Shown here in pieces: positions 1-9,348 of a stretch of DNA of 38,399 bases. The position numbers were made by a program, and so were the translations under genes. The notes beneath the pieces were generated by a model. The model was given only the letters and a program-made list of their open reading frames with translations. It was not told the DNA's origin and searched no databases. Source of the stretch: Bacteroidota bacterium (GTDB lineage Bacteria; Bacteroidota; Ignavibacteria; Kryptoniales; JAKASW01); contig JAJZNW010000142.1 in the NCBI GenBank assembly GCA_021811615.1, forward strand, positions 1-38,399. Direction: 5' to 3'. Within the stretch, counting starts at the first letter, position 1, and each line of letters opens with the position of its first letter.

Positions 1-1
1 G

Positions 2-139
2 GATGACGATATCTTCAAACCGTTTCCCGCGAATTATTTCGACAGGCGGGATCGCGGAATCTCCATTATGATGGACGATGTCGTGTGCGGCGTGTATACT
101 AACATACTGCTCCAACTTTATTTGTACTTCGGAAAGTGA
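2..139 (+). CDS. pgpA: Phosphatidylglycerophosphatase A, C-terminal end (partial)
   Basis: This is the last 45 codons of a gene whose 5' part lies outside the window; it ends at the TGA at 137-139. The visible protein has the C-terminal signature of PgpA: a Lys-Pro-x-Pro stretch, an Asp-Arg-Arg element, a Gly-Ile-x-Ile-Met-x-Asp-Asp-Val core, then Gly-Val-Tyr-x-Asn and a hydrophobic tail. In characterised PgpA the Asp-Asp-Val segment lies by the metal and phosphate site and the tail is membrane-associated. The enzyme dephosphorylates phosphatidylglycerophosphate to phosphatidylglycerol at the inner membrane. A pgpA gene just ahead of cinA is a common bacterial arrangement and supports the call. 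Only the tail is visible, so completeness cannot be judged. Confidence 0.8.
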   Translation, partial: DDDIFKPFPANYFDRRDRGISIMMDDVVCGVYTNILLQLYLYFGK

Positions 140-271
140 CCGGGCTCCCTGGTCTTTTACGGAATAGAGTTTTCACTTGATTAGACGTTGTATTTATCCT
201 TTGCGATTCGACTTCAATATGTGTCCTCGGTTCGTTGCGCGGATTGCCTGGAATTTTCCCCTACTGCAGAG

Positions 272-299
272 CCGGCACATCGGAACCGGCGCATCGGAA
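272..299 (+). repeat. 14-nt tandem repeat ahead of cinA
   Basis: Two adjacent 14-nt units, CCGGCACATCGGAA at 272-285 and CCGGCGCATCGGAA at 286-299, differ at one base. They sit in the 210-base gap between pgpA and cinA, about 50 bases before the cinA start. Function is unknown; the sequence could be a simple duplication or a binding site. I see no convincing promoter in this gap. Confidence 0.6.
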
Positions 300-349
300 C
301 GCGTTCCTAGGAGCTTGAAGCTACCTGGAAGCAGAACGGAGACTTTGAG

Positions 350-1597
350 ATGAAAACAGCTTCAATAATCACAATCGGCGATGAAGTCCTGATCGGCCAG
401 GTTGTGAATACCAACGCTTCATTCTTAGGACAGCGGCTTTCCGAAGTCGGCCTCGAAGTCGTACGAACCGTCGTCGTGGGCGACGTCTACGACGAGATCA
501 TGCGGGCCTTCAGAGAGTACACCGCTAACTTCGATGCCGTGTTTGTCACCGGTGGACTTGGCCCGACGCACGACGACATCACTAAGAAAGTCGTCGCTGA
601 TTTCTTCGGCGCGAAGCTCGTCGAGGACAAGGATGTGCTCGAGAATGTCAGGGATCGGCTGGCGAGAAGGAACATTCCTCTCAGGCAGGTGAACCGTGAC
701 CAGGCGCTCGTACCCGAAGGGTGCACAGTCCTCATGAATCATTGGGGGACTGCTCCGGGAATGCTATTCGAACGGGACGGAAAGTTCTTCGCTGTCATGC
801 CCGGCGTCCCGCACGAGATGCGAAATATCACGACGGAGTACCTCGTCCCGCTCCTCAGGGAGAAAGTCGTGGGCCAGGTCATCAGGCACAGGGTGTTGAA
901 AACAACCGGTATCGCCGAATCGAGCCTCTTCGAGCTGCTGGGGAACCCCGATGACATCCTTGGCGGGAAAGCCAGGCTCGCGTTCCTCCCGAGCCAATTC
1001 GGCGTCAGGCTCCGGATAAGTGTCAGGGCCGCGGCTGCGGAGGAAGCGGACTCGATTGCGGACGAAGTCGCGGCGAAGATCCACGACAAAGCAGGGAAGT
1101 TCATCTACTCGGAAGGCGAGGTCGAACTTGAAGAGGCGCTGGGAAAACTCCTGAAGGAAAAGGGGCTCACGATAGCGCTTGCCGAGAGCTGCACCGGCGG
1201 ATTGATTTCTAATCGTCTGACGAACATCTCCGGAAGTACTGCCTACTTTGAGAGAGGTGTAGTGTCGTACAGCAATGAAGCTAAAGTCGAGCTTCTTCAT
1301 GTCCCCGCTGAACTTATTCGGAACTTCGGCGCCGTCAGCGAGGAGGTTGCCGGGGCGATGGCTGAAGGAATCAGAGCTATTTCGAGGACAGACATCGGAC
1401 TATCTGTAACCGGCATTGCGGGACCGACAGGCGGCACCGAGGAGAAACCGGTCGGACTCGTCTATATCGGGATTTCGGATTCGCGCGGGACGGTAGTAAA
1501 TAAGCACAACTTTCCCGACGAGCGCGTTCGCTTCAAAGACAGGACTTCACAGGCCGCCTTGGAACTCGTGAGGCGCCGTGTCCTGGGGCTCGCCTGA
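350..1597 (+). CDS. cinA: CinA-family protein (nicotinamide-nucleotide amidohydrolase, two-domain)
   Basis: The 415-aa length is that of full CinA. The N-terminal domain (about 1-170) is the molybdopterin-binding-like fold, with the start typical of the family (TIGDEVLIGQVVNTN) and the VTGGLGPTHDD motif. In studied homologs it has ADP-ribose pyrophosphatase activity. The C-terminal domain (about 260-412) is the PncC-type NMN deamidase, with the conserved LAESCTGG motif carrying the serine nucleophile and a downstream SVTGIAGPTGG motif. NMN deamidases recycle NMN to nicotinate mononucleotide, so this is a cytoplasmic NAD-salvage and housecleaning enzyme. The ATG at 350 has GGAG at 338-341, 8 bases upstream. 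It is followed at a distance by thpR and recA; in competent bacteria cinA is often co-transcribed with recA. No sign of damage. Confidence 0.93.
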   Translation: MKTASIITIGDEVLIGQVVNTNASFLGQRLSEVGLEVVRTVVVGDVYDEIMRAFREYTANFDAVFVTGGLGPTHDDITKKVVADFFGAKLVEDKDVLENVRDRLARRNIPLRQVNRDQALVPEGCTVLMNHWGTAPGMLFERDGKFFAVMPGVPHEMRNITTEYLVPLLREKVVGQVIRHRVLKTTGIAESSLFELLGNPDDILGGKARLAFLPSQFGVRLRISVRAAAAEEADSIADEVAAKIHDKAGKFIYSEGEVELEEALGKLLKEKGLTIALAESCTGGLISNRLTNISGSTAYFERGVVSYSNEAKVELLHVPAELIRNFGAVSEEVAGAMAEGIRAISRTDIGLSVTGIAGPTGGTEEKPVGLVYIGISDSRGTVVNKHNFPDERVRFKDRTSQAALELVRRRVLGLA

Positions 1598-1676
1598 TAC
1601 CGGCGGCAACATGCCTCCATTGAATCCGAATGAATTGCAGAGTATCTAAATCGCCTCTCCTTCCGGGGAACGGGAC

Positions 1677-1704
1677 GGTTCCGACAGCGATAGTTGTCGG
1701 AACC
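1677..1704. repeat. Perfect 10-bp inverted repeat between cinA and thpR
   Basis: GGTTCCGACA (1677-1686) is perfectly complementary to TGTCGGAACC (1695-1704) around an 8-nt loop. There is no T-tract behind it, so it is not a classical intrinsic terminator. A consensus TATAAT (1722-1727) follows 17 bases later, just before the thpR start, so the element could be an operator, an RNA hairpin bounding the cinA mRNA 3' end, or both. Confidence 0.6.
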
Positions 1705-1730
1705 ATGAGTCTTATGCATGGTATAATAGC

Positions 1731-2396
1731 ATGAGAATCTTTTTCGGTGCGACGATTCCGGAGATTATCAAAGACGAAATCACAGAGATGACGAATTCTC
1801 TCCGTCAATCGTTAAGAAGTGCGAGGTTCGAGGGAAAGGACAAGCTCCATATCACGCTCCAGTTTATCGGCGACTTCCCGGCCGATCGGGCGCGTGAGCT
1901 TTTCGATTCTGCCGCCGCGGGACTCGTGGAGCTGCCGGCCAGAGCGGCTTTAACTGAAATAACCGGCATAGACTATTTCCCCAATGATAGGGTCAGAAGG
2001 GGAATATGGCTCGAATGCCGGGACGATGGGTCGCTTGCCCGACTTGCCGAATCGATTAAGAAGACATCCTCGGTGTACGGTGTTGTTCCGGAGACACGCG
2101 ACTTCAAATCTCATATAACGATCGCACGCATGCCGCAACACGCCGGCGGGAAAGAGAGGGGAGGAGTTACCAGAAGTGGCATCGGCAGAGGCGGACCCGC
2201 TTTCCCCGAAGACTTGCAGAAGTTGACAGGCGGGGGTAAATTGTCGGTGGAGCGATTCTTCCCCAAAAGCGTTGCACTTTTTGAAAGCACATTGAAGCCC
2301 TCGGGCTCGGAATATAAGATTCTGTACGAGTATTCACTAGAAAAGTCCGAAGATGAAAACACCCGGGAGGGGACGTCGGACGGGAAAGGAATTTGA
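1731..2396 (+). CDS. thpR: RNA 2',3'-cyclic phosphodiesterase (LigT/ThpR, 2H superfamily)
   Basis: The protein has 221 residues and opens with the family start [10 protein letters not shown]. It carries the two His-x-Thr-x motifs that define the 2H phosphoesterase active site: HITL at residues 40-43 and HITI at 128-131. Homologs hydrolyse 2',3'-cyclic phosphate ends of RNA and can ligate tRNA halves in vitro. An insertion rich in Gly and Arg (about 138-165) and a charged C-terminal tail make it somewhat longer than the usual 180-190 aa. The start has no Shine-Dalgarno sequence; instead a TATAAT box ends 3 bases before the ATG, so a leaderless or downstream start is possible. The gene ends 2 bases before the recA ATG. 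The same neighbour order (cinA, ligT, recA) is known in Deinococcus. Confidence 0.88.
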   Translation: MRIFFGATIPEIIKDEITEMTNSLRQSLRSARFEGKDKLHITLQFIGDFPADRARELFDSAAAGLVELPARAALTEITGIDYFPNDRVRRGIWLECRDDGSLARLAESIKKTSSVYGVVPETRDFKSHITIARMPQHAGGKERGGVTRSGIGRGGPAFPEDLQKLTGGGKLSVERFFPKSVALFESTLKPSGSEYKILYEYSLEKSEDENTREGTSDGKGI

Positions 2397-2398
2397 AA

Positions 2399-3475
<1,077 letters not shown>

Positions 3476-3497
3476 AACCTGATCGGCTCTCCCGAGC

Positions 3498-4142
3498 ATG
3501 CGAATCGAATCGATTGAGAAAGCGCGCAAGGGGGCAAAGTTCACGGTCTCGATGGACGACGGGACCGCACTTCTCCTGAGCCGCGAAGTGATATTGGATT
3601 TCGGGCTTCGAAAAAACGACGTCCTGAGCAGCGAAACGGTAAATTCCATAACGGAAGCTCAGTCGTACCGCGACGCTTACTACGCAGCGGGTCGACTCCT
3701 CGACTACAGGATGAGAACGAGGAGTGAGCTTGATAAACGGCTCAGGCAAAAAGGCTATCCTGAAAATGTGGTGGAGAAAGTCGTCGGGAAGATGAGCGAG
3801 CTTGGCCTTATCGACGATTCACGTTTCGCGGACGCTTTCATCGCATCCAGGATAGCGGCGAAACCGATCGGCAAAAGAGAACTCGAACGGGGACTCAGGG
3901 AGAAGGGCATCTCAAAGGAAGCTGCCGCAAACGCATTGGTACAAGTTAGCGACGAAGATACTCAGCTTGAACTGGCGATCAAAGCGGCGGAGACAAAAAT
4001 GCGATCCCTGCGCCGGTTCGAACCGCGAAAGAGACAGGAAAAACTTGTCGCTTTCCTCACGCGAAGAGGCTTCGATTGGGACGTAATCAAAAAGACGATC
4101 CGTAAAACCTTCAAAGGTGATGTGGATGCCCTCGATCTTTAG
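3498..4142 (+). CDS. recX: Regulatory protein RecX
   Basis: This 214-aa protein lies 22 bases after recA, the usual position of recX. It carries the RecX three-helix repeats: the diagnostic stretch RTRSELDKRLRQKGYP (about residues 74-89) and GLIDDSRFADAF (about 104-115), followed by a second repeat around KRELERGLREKGI. RecX binds in the groove of the RecA filament and limits its extension and activity. The Shine-Dalgarno sequence is weak, suggesting translation coupled to recA or low expression. The 3' end overlaps the start of the downstream permease gene, consistent with one transcript. Confidence 0.92.
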   Translation: MRIESIEKARKGAKFTVSMDDGTALLLSREVILDFGLRKNDVLSSETVNSITEAQSYRDAYYAAGRLLDYRMRTRSELDKRLRQKGYPENVVEKVVGKMSELGLIDDSRFADAFIASRIAAKPIGKRELERGLREKGISKEAAANALVQVSDEDTQLELAIKAAETKMRSLRRFEPRKRQEKLVAFLTRRGFDWDVIKKTIRKTFKGDVDALDL

Positions 4143-5220
4143 GAAAAATAACTTCAAAGTCTTCGTCCTGGTTGTGTTCCTCCTTCTCATGCTTTGGTTT
4201 GTATCGCTGCTCGGCGGCGTTTTCGTTATTCTGATCTTTTCGGTCCTCCTGACCTTCCTGCTTTCTCCGGTGGTGGAAATGCTCGAGATGAGAGGCGTGA
4301 ACAGAACTGCCGGGATACTGCTCGTCTATGCCATGATCGCAATATTGATATTCGGCCTGCTCAGGACTCTGCTTCCCCCGCTCGTCGAGCAGGTTGTAAG
4401 TTTGGAGACTGCCATTAGATCCCCGGGTTTTGAAAAGCAGATTGCTGCGATCCAGGCAGACATCCAGAGCAAAATACCTTTCATCAATTTCGGCGACATA
4501 TCGGATAAGGTAAGCCAGGCGCTGGTACAGCTGGCCGGACGGTGGCTTGAGATTGTCACCAGTGCCGGTTCCGCACTGATGATCCTCGTGATAGGACCTT
4601 TCGTAGCTTTCTTTCTCCTCAAAGACGGGGATAGATTTGTCCGGTCGTTCGTCGCACTCATACCGAACCGCTATTTCGAAATGACGTTGAATGTTCTGCA
4701 CAAGATAGGCGTGCAGCTCGGACGTTACATTCGAGCCTGGCTTACGGAAGCGGCCATCGTCGGTGCCCTTTCAATCATCGGTCTCGCAGTGATGGGAGTG
4801 AAGTATGCCGTCATCATCGGGATAGTGGCGGGCATCGCCAACCTGATTCCATATCTCGGTCCGGTTGTCGGAGCAGTACCGGCAATTGTCGTCTCGGTGG
4901 TGCAGACGGGGAATCTGAGCATGCTCGTCCCGATAGTCGTCCTTTTTGCGTCGATCAGGATTGTAGATGACGTGCTCGTGGTCCCGGCCGTCTATTCACG
5001 CGGAGCGTCCATGCATCCGTTGACGGTGGTGTTGTTGATATTGATTGCGGCAGAACTGAAAGGTGTGCTCGGCATGGTTTTGGCCATGCCGCTTTACACT
5101 GTCTTCAAGGTTATCGCTCGTGAGACTTACTGGGGTCTCGAATCCTATGGAATAACGAAACTGGAGACGAGGGGTAGAACTGCTGGCTCAGGAGAACCTG
5201 GCTGGGGAAGCCGGGAGTAA
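4126..5220 (+). CDS. AI-2E family transporter (PerM/YdiK-type permease)
   Basis: This 364-aa integral membrane protein has the AI-2E/UPF0118 layout: two closely spaced N-terminal membrane segments (from about residue 10), a third near 60-80, a long soluble loop with amphipathic helix (about 85-145), then a C-terminal bundle with the family motif VVGAVPAIVVS and the late motif DDVLVVPAVYSR. Some family members export autoinducer-2, others are Na+/H+ antiporters or general exporters, so substrate cannot be assigned. The start could be GTG 4117, ATG 4120 or ATG 4126. I prefer 4126 because AAAGG at 4113-4117 is then 8 bases away. It overlaps the recX end by 17 bases. The C-terminus is Gly- and Arg-rich. 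Confidence 0.88.
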   Translation: MPSIFRKNNFKVFVLVVFLLLMLWFVSLLGGVFVILIFSVLLTFLLSPVVEMLEMRGVNRTAGILLVYAMIAILIFGLLRTLLPPLVEQVVSLETAIRSPGFEKQIAAIQADIQSKIPFINFGDISDKVSQALVQLAGRWLEIVTSAGSALMILVIGPFVAFFLLKDGDRFVRSFVALIPNRYFEMTLNVLHKIGVQLGRYIRAWLTEAAIVGALSIIGLAVMGVKYAVIIGIVAGIANLIPYLGPVVGAVPAIVVSVVQTGNLSMLVPIVVLFASIRIVDDVLVVPAVYSRGASMHPLTVVLLILIAAELKGVLGMVLAMPLYTVFKVIARETYWGLESYGITKLETRGRTAGSGEPGWGSRE

Positions 5221-5239
5221 GAGCGGCCCGTCAGTTCTG

Positions 5240-5431
5240 TCAGGCGGCCTTTCTAACGCGTCCTTGCTTTATGCAGGATGCACATACTTTCATTCGTTTC
5301 ACTTTGCCCTCGACCACGGCGCGAACGCTCTGAAGGTTCGGGTTCCACCTGCGGTTGGTTATGTTGTGCGCATGACTCACGTTATGTCCGTAAACCGGCT
5401 TCTTGCCGCAAACTTCACATACTCTTGCCAT
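5240..5431 (-). CDS. rpmB: 50S ribosomal protein L28
   Basis: This 63-aa protein is L28 of the zinc-binding form: two Cys-x-x-Cys pairs (CEVC near residue 5 and CASC near 52) flank a basic core with [16 protein letters not shown]28 is a late-assembling protein of the large subunit. The gene stands alone on the - strand, converging on the AI-2E gene with a 19-base gap, and is not beside rpmG. The start has CGGAG (5438-5442 on the + axis) 6 bases upstream. It overlaps no other credible gene. Confidence 0.96.
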   Translation of the reverse strand: MARVCEVCGKKPVYGHNVSHAHNITNRRWNPNLQSVRAVVEGKVKRMKVCASCIKQGRVRKAA

Positions 5432-5454
5432 TTATTGCTCCGAAATTTTACACA

Positions 5455-5482
5455 ATTTAACGGAAGAATGACAATTTTACAA
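5455..5482 (-). promoter_or_regulatory. Probable rpmB promoter
   Basis: On the - strand TTGTAA (5482-5477) and TTAAAT (5460-5455) are 16 bases apart, which would start transcription near 5448 and give a leader of about 17 nt that includes the Shine-Dalgarno sequence. A second pairing, TTGTCA (5474-5469) with TAAAAT (5450-5445), would begin inside the ribosome site and is less likely. Confidence 0.4.
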
Positions 5483-5580
5483 CTCCATTGACGGTTCGGT
5501 AGTAACTCAGCTTTATCTCTAAAGGATGGGATTATTGCAGAAATGTCAGCACGTAAAATCTGTGAACCCGGTACCGGTGA

Positions 5581-5652
5581 CATTTCCCATGAGACACCGC
5601 CACTTGATATGGTAATGTGATCCCGTCGGGATTTGATAATGACTGGGAAATG
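5581..5652 (+). other. Inverted-repeat element in the rpmB-rfbB gap
   Basis: The 406-base gap 5432-5837 holds the rpmB promoter, this element and a promoter for the polysaccharide operon. CATTTCCCA (5581-5589) pairs perfectly with TGGGAAATG (5644-5652) and encloses the small hairpin ATCCC-gtc-GGGAT (5620-5632). No T-tract follows. It overlaps the -35 region of the promoter at 5633-5663, so it is more likely a DNA site or the end of an upstream transcript than part of the rfbB mRNA leader. Confidence 0.35.
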
Positions 5653-5663
5653 GATTCTATAAT
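5633..5663 (+). promoter_or_regulatory. Candidate promoter of the polysaccharide operon
   Basis: TTGATA (5633-5638) and a perfect TATAAT (5658-5663) are 19 bases apart, a slightly long spacer. Initiation near 5670 would give a leader of about 168 nt before the TTG start of rfbB. No other good promoter is seen closer to the gene. Confidence 0.4.
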
Positions 5664-5837
5664 AACATCACCGCTTCGTGGTTGATGTTCATGCAATATG
5701 AAGTCACTACCGAGGTTCGCCGTGTCAAGTTTAGTGTTGAAACTCCATTCTCGTAATGATATATTTTTCAATCACATGCGAAAATCAAAAATCCTAAATT
5801 CTAACCAGCCACTACATCGACAGGTGGGATTGTTCCG

Positions 5838-6866
5838 TTGACCGATAACAATATCAAGACGATCCTGATTACCGGAGGAGCCGGATTCATCGGGAATAAC
5901 TTCATTCGTATGTTCCTGGAAAGGCACAAAGGGGTCGAGGCCGTCAACCTCGACAAGCTGACTTACGCCGGCAATCTTGAAAGCCTTCGGGACATCGAAT
6001 CGAATCTTTCATATCATTTCTACAAAGGCGATATTGCCGACGAATCGTTCGTCCGGCGTCTCTTTAACGAATGGCACTTCGATGCAGTGGTAAATTTCGC
6101 CGCCGAGTCGCATGTCGACCGAAGCATACTCGGCCCGTCCGCCTTCATCGACACCAACGTCCGCGGAACCATGACGCTCCTCGAAGTCGCAAGAGAATTT
6201 GGCGTCGGCAGGTTCCTCCAGGTTTCGACGGACGAGGTTTACGGTTCGCTCGGGCCGACGGGGAAGTTTACCGAATCGACGCACATAGCGCCGAACAGCC
6301 CGTACTCCGCGAGTAAGGCGAGCTCGGACTTTCTTGTCAGAGCATGGTGGAAGACGTTCGATCTTCCGACACTCATCACACGCTGCTCGAATAATTACGG
6401 GCCGTACCAGTTTCCTGAAAAGTTCATACCTCTCATGATTGCAAACGCGATGCAGGACAAGAAGCTCCCGATCTACGGTGATGGCATGAACGTCCGGGAT
6501 TGGATATACGTCGAGGATCACTGCGAAGCCATCGACGCCGTCCTTTTCAAGGGAAGGATCGGGGAAATCTACAATATCGGCGGCGGTAACGAGATACCTA
6601 ACATCGAACTGGCGAAGCTCATATTGTCGAAGCTGGGAAAGCCGGCGTCTCTCCTTGAGTACGTAAAAGACCGCCCCGGCCATGACAGGCGCTACGCGAT
6701 GGACTCCTCGAAAATTGAAAAGGAACTCGGGTGGAAACCCGCCAGGTTGTTCAGCGAAGGCATCGAGCTCACAGTGAAATGGTACCTCGATAATGAAAAA
6801 TGGTGGAAGAGGATCATTTCCGGAGAGTACCAGGATTACTACAAACTCCAGTATGGGGGAAGATGA
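5838..6866 (+). CDS. rfbB: dTDP-glucose 4,6-dehydratase
   Basis: This 342-aa protein is an extended short-chain dehydrogenase/reductase. The NAD-binding TGGAGFIG motif is near residue 12, the YAGNLESL motif typical of RfbB near 42, and the catalytic set is STDEVYG (Thr-Asp-Glu, about 133-139) plus YSASK (about 160-164). The late RPGHDRRYAMD motif is also typical. It converts dTDP-glucose to dTDP-4-keto-6-deoxyglucose, the branch point to rhamnose and other deoxysugars. No rfbA, rfbC or rfbD is in the window, so partners must lie elsewhere. It starts at TTG 5838, supported by AGGTGGGA (5822-5829) 8 bases upstream. It overlaps the next gene by 4 bases (ATGA) and opens the polysaccharide operon. 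Confidence 0.92.
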   Translation: MTDNNIKTILITGGAGFIGNNFIRMFLERHKGVEAVNLDKLTYAGNLESLRDIESNLSYHFYKGDIADESFVRRLFNEWHFDAVVNFAAESHVDRSILGPSAFIDTNVRGTMTLLEVAREFGVGRFLQVSTDEVYGSLGPTGKFTESTHIAPNSPYSASKASSDFLVRAWWKTFDLPTLITRCSNNYGPYQFPEKFIPLMIANAMQDKKLPIYGDGMNVRDWIYVEDHCEAIDAVLFKGRIGEIYNIGGGNEIPNIELAKLILSKLGKPASLLEYVKDRPGHDRRYAMDSSKIEKELGWKPARLFSEGIELTVKWYLDNEKWWKRIISGEYQDYYKLQYGGR

Positions 6867-8197
6867 AGGATCCGGTCGGACAGTTCCGAAGCAAGATCGA
6901 AGGTAAGAGCCTCAAAGTCGCAGTTGTTGGCCTCGGCTATGTTGGACTTCCTCTTGCAGTGGAGTACGCAAGCCGCGGGTTCACGACGCTGGGGATAGAT
7001 CTCGATAAGAGAAAGACCGAAAGTGTAGTTCTCGGGAAAAATTATATCGACGATGTCGACGACGGAGAATTGGCCGCCGACGTGAGGTCCGGAAAACTCA
7101 CCGCCGAAAGCAATTATGATTCGATCGGCAGCTGCGACGCCGTCTTCATTTGCGTCCCCACTCCTTTCACTCCCAACAAAGAGCCGGACATCTCCTTCAT
7201 ACTCTCTTCCGCGAAGGAGATTTCGAAAAGATTGCAGCGGGGACAGCTCATCGTCCTGAGGAGCACCACCTTCCCCAACACGACGGAAGGATATGTGCTC
7301 CCCATACTTGAGGAATCCGGCCTTAAGGCGGGTAAAGACTTCTCTGTTGCATTTTCTCCCGAACGAATCGATCCCGGGAACAAGAAATTCAAGACTAAGA
7401 ATATCCCGACCGTTGTGGGCGGGATCGACGAGACGAGCGCCGAGCTGGCGGCCCTCGTGGTCGGTCAAAGCGTATCTGAAGTGGTGAAGGTCTCCAGTCC
7501 GCGCGTGGCGGAAATGGAGAAGCTCCTCGAGAATATTTTCCGGAGCGTAAACATAGCACTGGTCAACGAGCTGGCACAGCTTTGCGACAGGATGGGCGGG
7601 ATAAACATATGGGAGGTCGTCGATGCGGCAGCTACCAAGCCGTTTGGGTTCATGCCGTTCTATCCAGGTCCCGGCATCGGCGGACATTGCATACTCATCG
7701 ATCCCTATTATCTCGAATGGCTGGCTAAGGCCTACGACTTCCAGACGAATTTCATTTCTCTCGCTGCGGAAGTTAATGAAAGCATGCCTTTCTACGTGCG
7801 CAACATGATTCAGCGCGAGCTGAGTTTCAAACCGATAAGCTTCAAGAAAGCCAGGATACTCATACTGGGTGTTGCCTTCAAAAAAGATGTCGACGACACG
7901 AGGCATTCACCCGCACTTAAAGTCATGGAGCTTCTGCTCCAGGACGGCGCCGAGAACATTTCTTACAACGACCCGCACGTGCCGACTGCGGTGGTCGGCG
8001 GCAGGACCTTCGACTCAGTGAAGCTTTCCCCTCGGGTGTTGAAGTCCGCTGATTGCGTTGTCATCACGACCGATCACTCATCGTACGATTACGAGTCGAT
8101 CGTCAGGAATTCCAGATGCGTCATAGACGCCAGGAACGCAACGAGGAACGTTAAAGACGGCAGAGAGAAGATTGTCCTGCTCGGGGACGGGAAGTGA
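6863..8197 (+). CDS. UDP-N-acetylglucosamine/mannosamine 6-dehydrogenase (WbpA/WecC family)
   Basis: This 444-aa NAD-dependent nucleotide-sugar 6-dehydrogenase has the N-terminal Rossmann motif VVGLGYVGLPLA, the PTPF element, the SPERIDPGN motif and the active-site segment GPGIGGHCILIDPYYL with the catalytic cysteine. The C-terminal UDP-binding domain starts near the LGVAFKKDVDDTRHSP motif. The family oxidises UDP-GlcNAc or UDP-ManNAc to the uronic acid. The SPERxDPGN signature resembles the WbpA side of the family more than classical WecC. I place the start at ATG 6863, inside the rfbB stop (ATGA overlap) with GGGGGA just upstream, rather than a longer reading from 6800 into rfbB. With the following epimerase it would supply UDP-ManNAcA or a derivative. 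Confidence 0.88.
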   Translation: MKDPVGQFRSKIEGKSLKVAVVGLGYVGLPLAVEYASRGFTTLGIDLDKRKTESVVLGKNYIDDVDDGELAADVRSGKLTAESNYDSIGSCDAVFICVPTPFTPNKEPDISFILSSAKEISKRLQRGQLIVLRSTTFPNTTEGYVLPILEESGLKAGKDFSVAFSPERIDPGNKKFKTKNIPTVVGGIDETSAELAALVVGQSVSEVVKVSSPRVAEMEKLLENIFRSVNIALVNELAQLCDRMGGINIWEVVDAAATKPFGFMPFYPGPGIGGHCILIDPYYLEWLAKAYDFQTNFISLAAEVNESMPFYVRNMIQRELSFKPISFKKARILILGVAFKKDVDDTRHSPALKVMELLLQDGAENISYNDPHVPTAVVGGRTFDSVKLSPRVLKSADCVVITTDHSSYDYESIVRNSRCVIDARNATRNVKDGREKIVLLGDGK

Positions 8198-9348
8198 GCC
8201 GGGAGCTGAAGTTTATCAGCGTCGTCGGTGCGCGCCCGAATTTCATGAAAGTAGCGCCGCTTCACCGCGTCTTTAGCAGGATAGAAAGTGTGCGGCACCT
8301 TATCGTTCACACCGGTCAGCACTATGATGCAAACATGTCGAAGATCTTCTTCGACGATCTCGACCTTCCCAAACCGGACATTTACCTTGGGGTCGGCTCG
8401 GCATCGCATGCTGAGCAGACCGCGCGTGTGATGATCGGGTTTGAAAAAGTCCTTGTCGAAGAAAAACCCGATCTCGTCATCGTTGTCGGCGATGTCAATT
8501 CGACGGTCGCTTGCAGCCTGACCGCTGCGAAGCTTCAGGTCCCCGTCGCGCATGTCGAGGCAGGTCTCCGGAGTTTCGACCGGGCTATGCCGGAGGAACT
8601 CAACAGGATAGTCACGGATGCCTTGAGCGACTATCTGTTCGTTACTGAATTCGCCGGCGTCGAGAATCTCGTTCACGAAGGAATACATGAAGAGAGAATA
8701 TTCCTAGTAGGCGACGTGATGGTAGATTCGCTTGTGATGTACCGCGATAGAGCTAAGGCGTCGGGGATTAAAAGCGTCCTGGATGTGACCGCGGGATCGT
8801 ACACGCTTGTCACGCTTCATCGACCGTCAAATGTTGATAACGAGGCTAATCTCGCGAAGATACTTGAAATACTGGAGCGTATTGAGAAATACGGAAGAGT
8901 CATTTTCCCGATCCATCCGAGGACGAGAAAACGTATTGAAGAATTCGGATTAATGGATGATTTTCAGTCGGTGAAAAGATTGCTGCTGACCGACCCGCTG
9001 GGATATCTCGATTTCATGAATCTCATGATGGACGCGAGACTGGTCGTGACCGATTCAGGCGGAATCCAGGAGGAGACTTTTTTTCTGAATGTTCCGTGCC
9101 TGACCCTGCGTGATACGACGGAGCGGCCGGCGACGGTCGCGGACGGCACGAACGTTCTGGCGGGGCTCGATGTGGAGAAGGTCGCCGGGCTGACCGCGGA
9201 ATGTTACGAAGGCAAGTGGAAGGCAAGTAAAGTCCCGGATATTCTCGACGGGCACGCTGCCGAGAGAATTGCGGAAGTTCTAATGAATTCATTCGGTAAG
9301 AAGGATGCCGTGATGAGCGGCGGAAACATAAAGGAGTCTAATAAGTGA
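8194..9348 (+). CDS. wecB: UDP-N-acetylglucosamine 2-epimerase (non-hydrolysing)
   Basis: This 384-aa protein has the GT-B fold of the non-hydrolysing 2-epimerases. Visible landmarks are GARPNFMKVAPL near the start, HTGQHYD, GDVNSTVA, VEAGLRSFDRAMPEE, the HRPSNVD segment and the C-terminal DSGGIQEE plus LRDTTERPATV stretch that bind UDP. The reaction interconverts UDP-GlcNAc and UDP-ManNAc. The GTG start at 8194 overlaps the upstream stop by 4 bases (GTGA). Its position beside the 6-dehydrogenase suggests production of UDP-ManNAcA-type precursors for the surface polysaccharide; this is inferred from neighbours. Confidence 0.92.
   Translation: MSRELKFISVVGARPNFMKVAPLHRVFSRIESVRHLIVHTGQHYDANMSKIFFDDLDLPKPDIYLGVGSASHAEQTARVMIGFEKVLVEEKPDLVIVVGDVNSTVACSLTAAKLQVPVAHVEAGLRSFDRAMPEELNRIVTDALSDYLFVTEFAGVENLVHEGIHEERIFLVGDVMVDSLVMYRDRAKASGIKSVLDVTAGSYTLVTLHRPSNVDNEANLAKILEILERIEKYGRVIFPIHPRTRKRIEEFGLMDDFQSVKRLLLTDPLGYLDFMNLMMDARLVVTDSGGIQEETFFLNVPCLTLRDTTERPATVADGTNVLAGLDVEKVAGLTAECYEGKWKASKVPDILDGHAAERIAEVLMNSFGKKDAVMSGGNIKESNK

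Noticed and set aside
5532..5771. A 79-codon open frame on the - strand in the rpmB-rfbB gap
   Set aside because: No similarity, no clear ribosome site, and it runs across the inverted repeat and promoter for the + strand operon.
6839..7906. A 355-codon open frame on the - strand opposite the nucleotide-sugar dehydrogenase
   Set aside because: Antisense shadow of a well-conserved gene; no independent evidence of coding.
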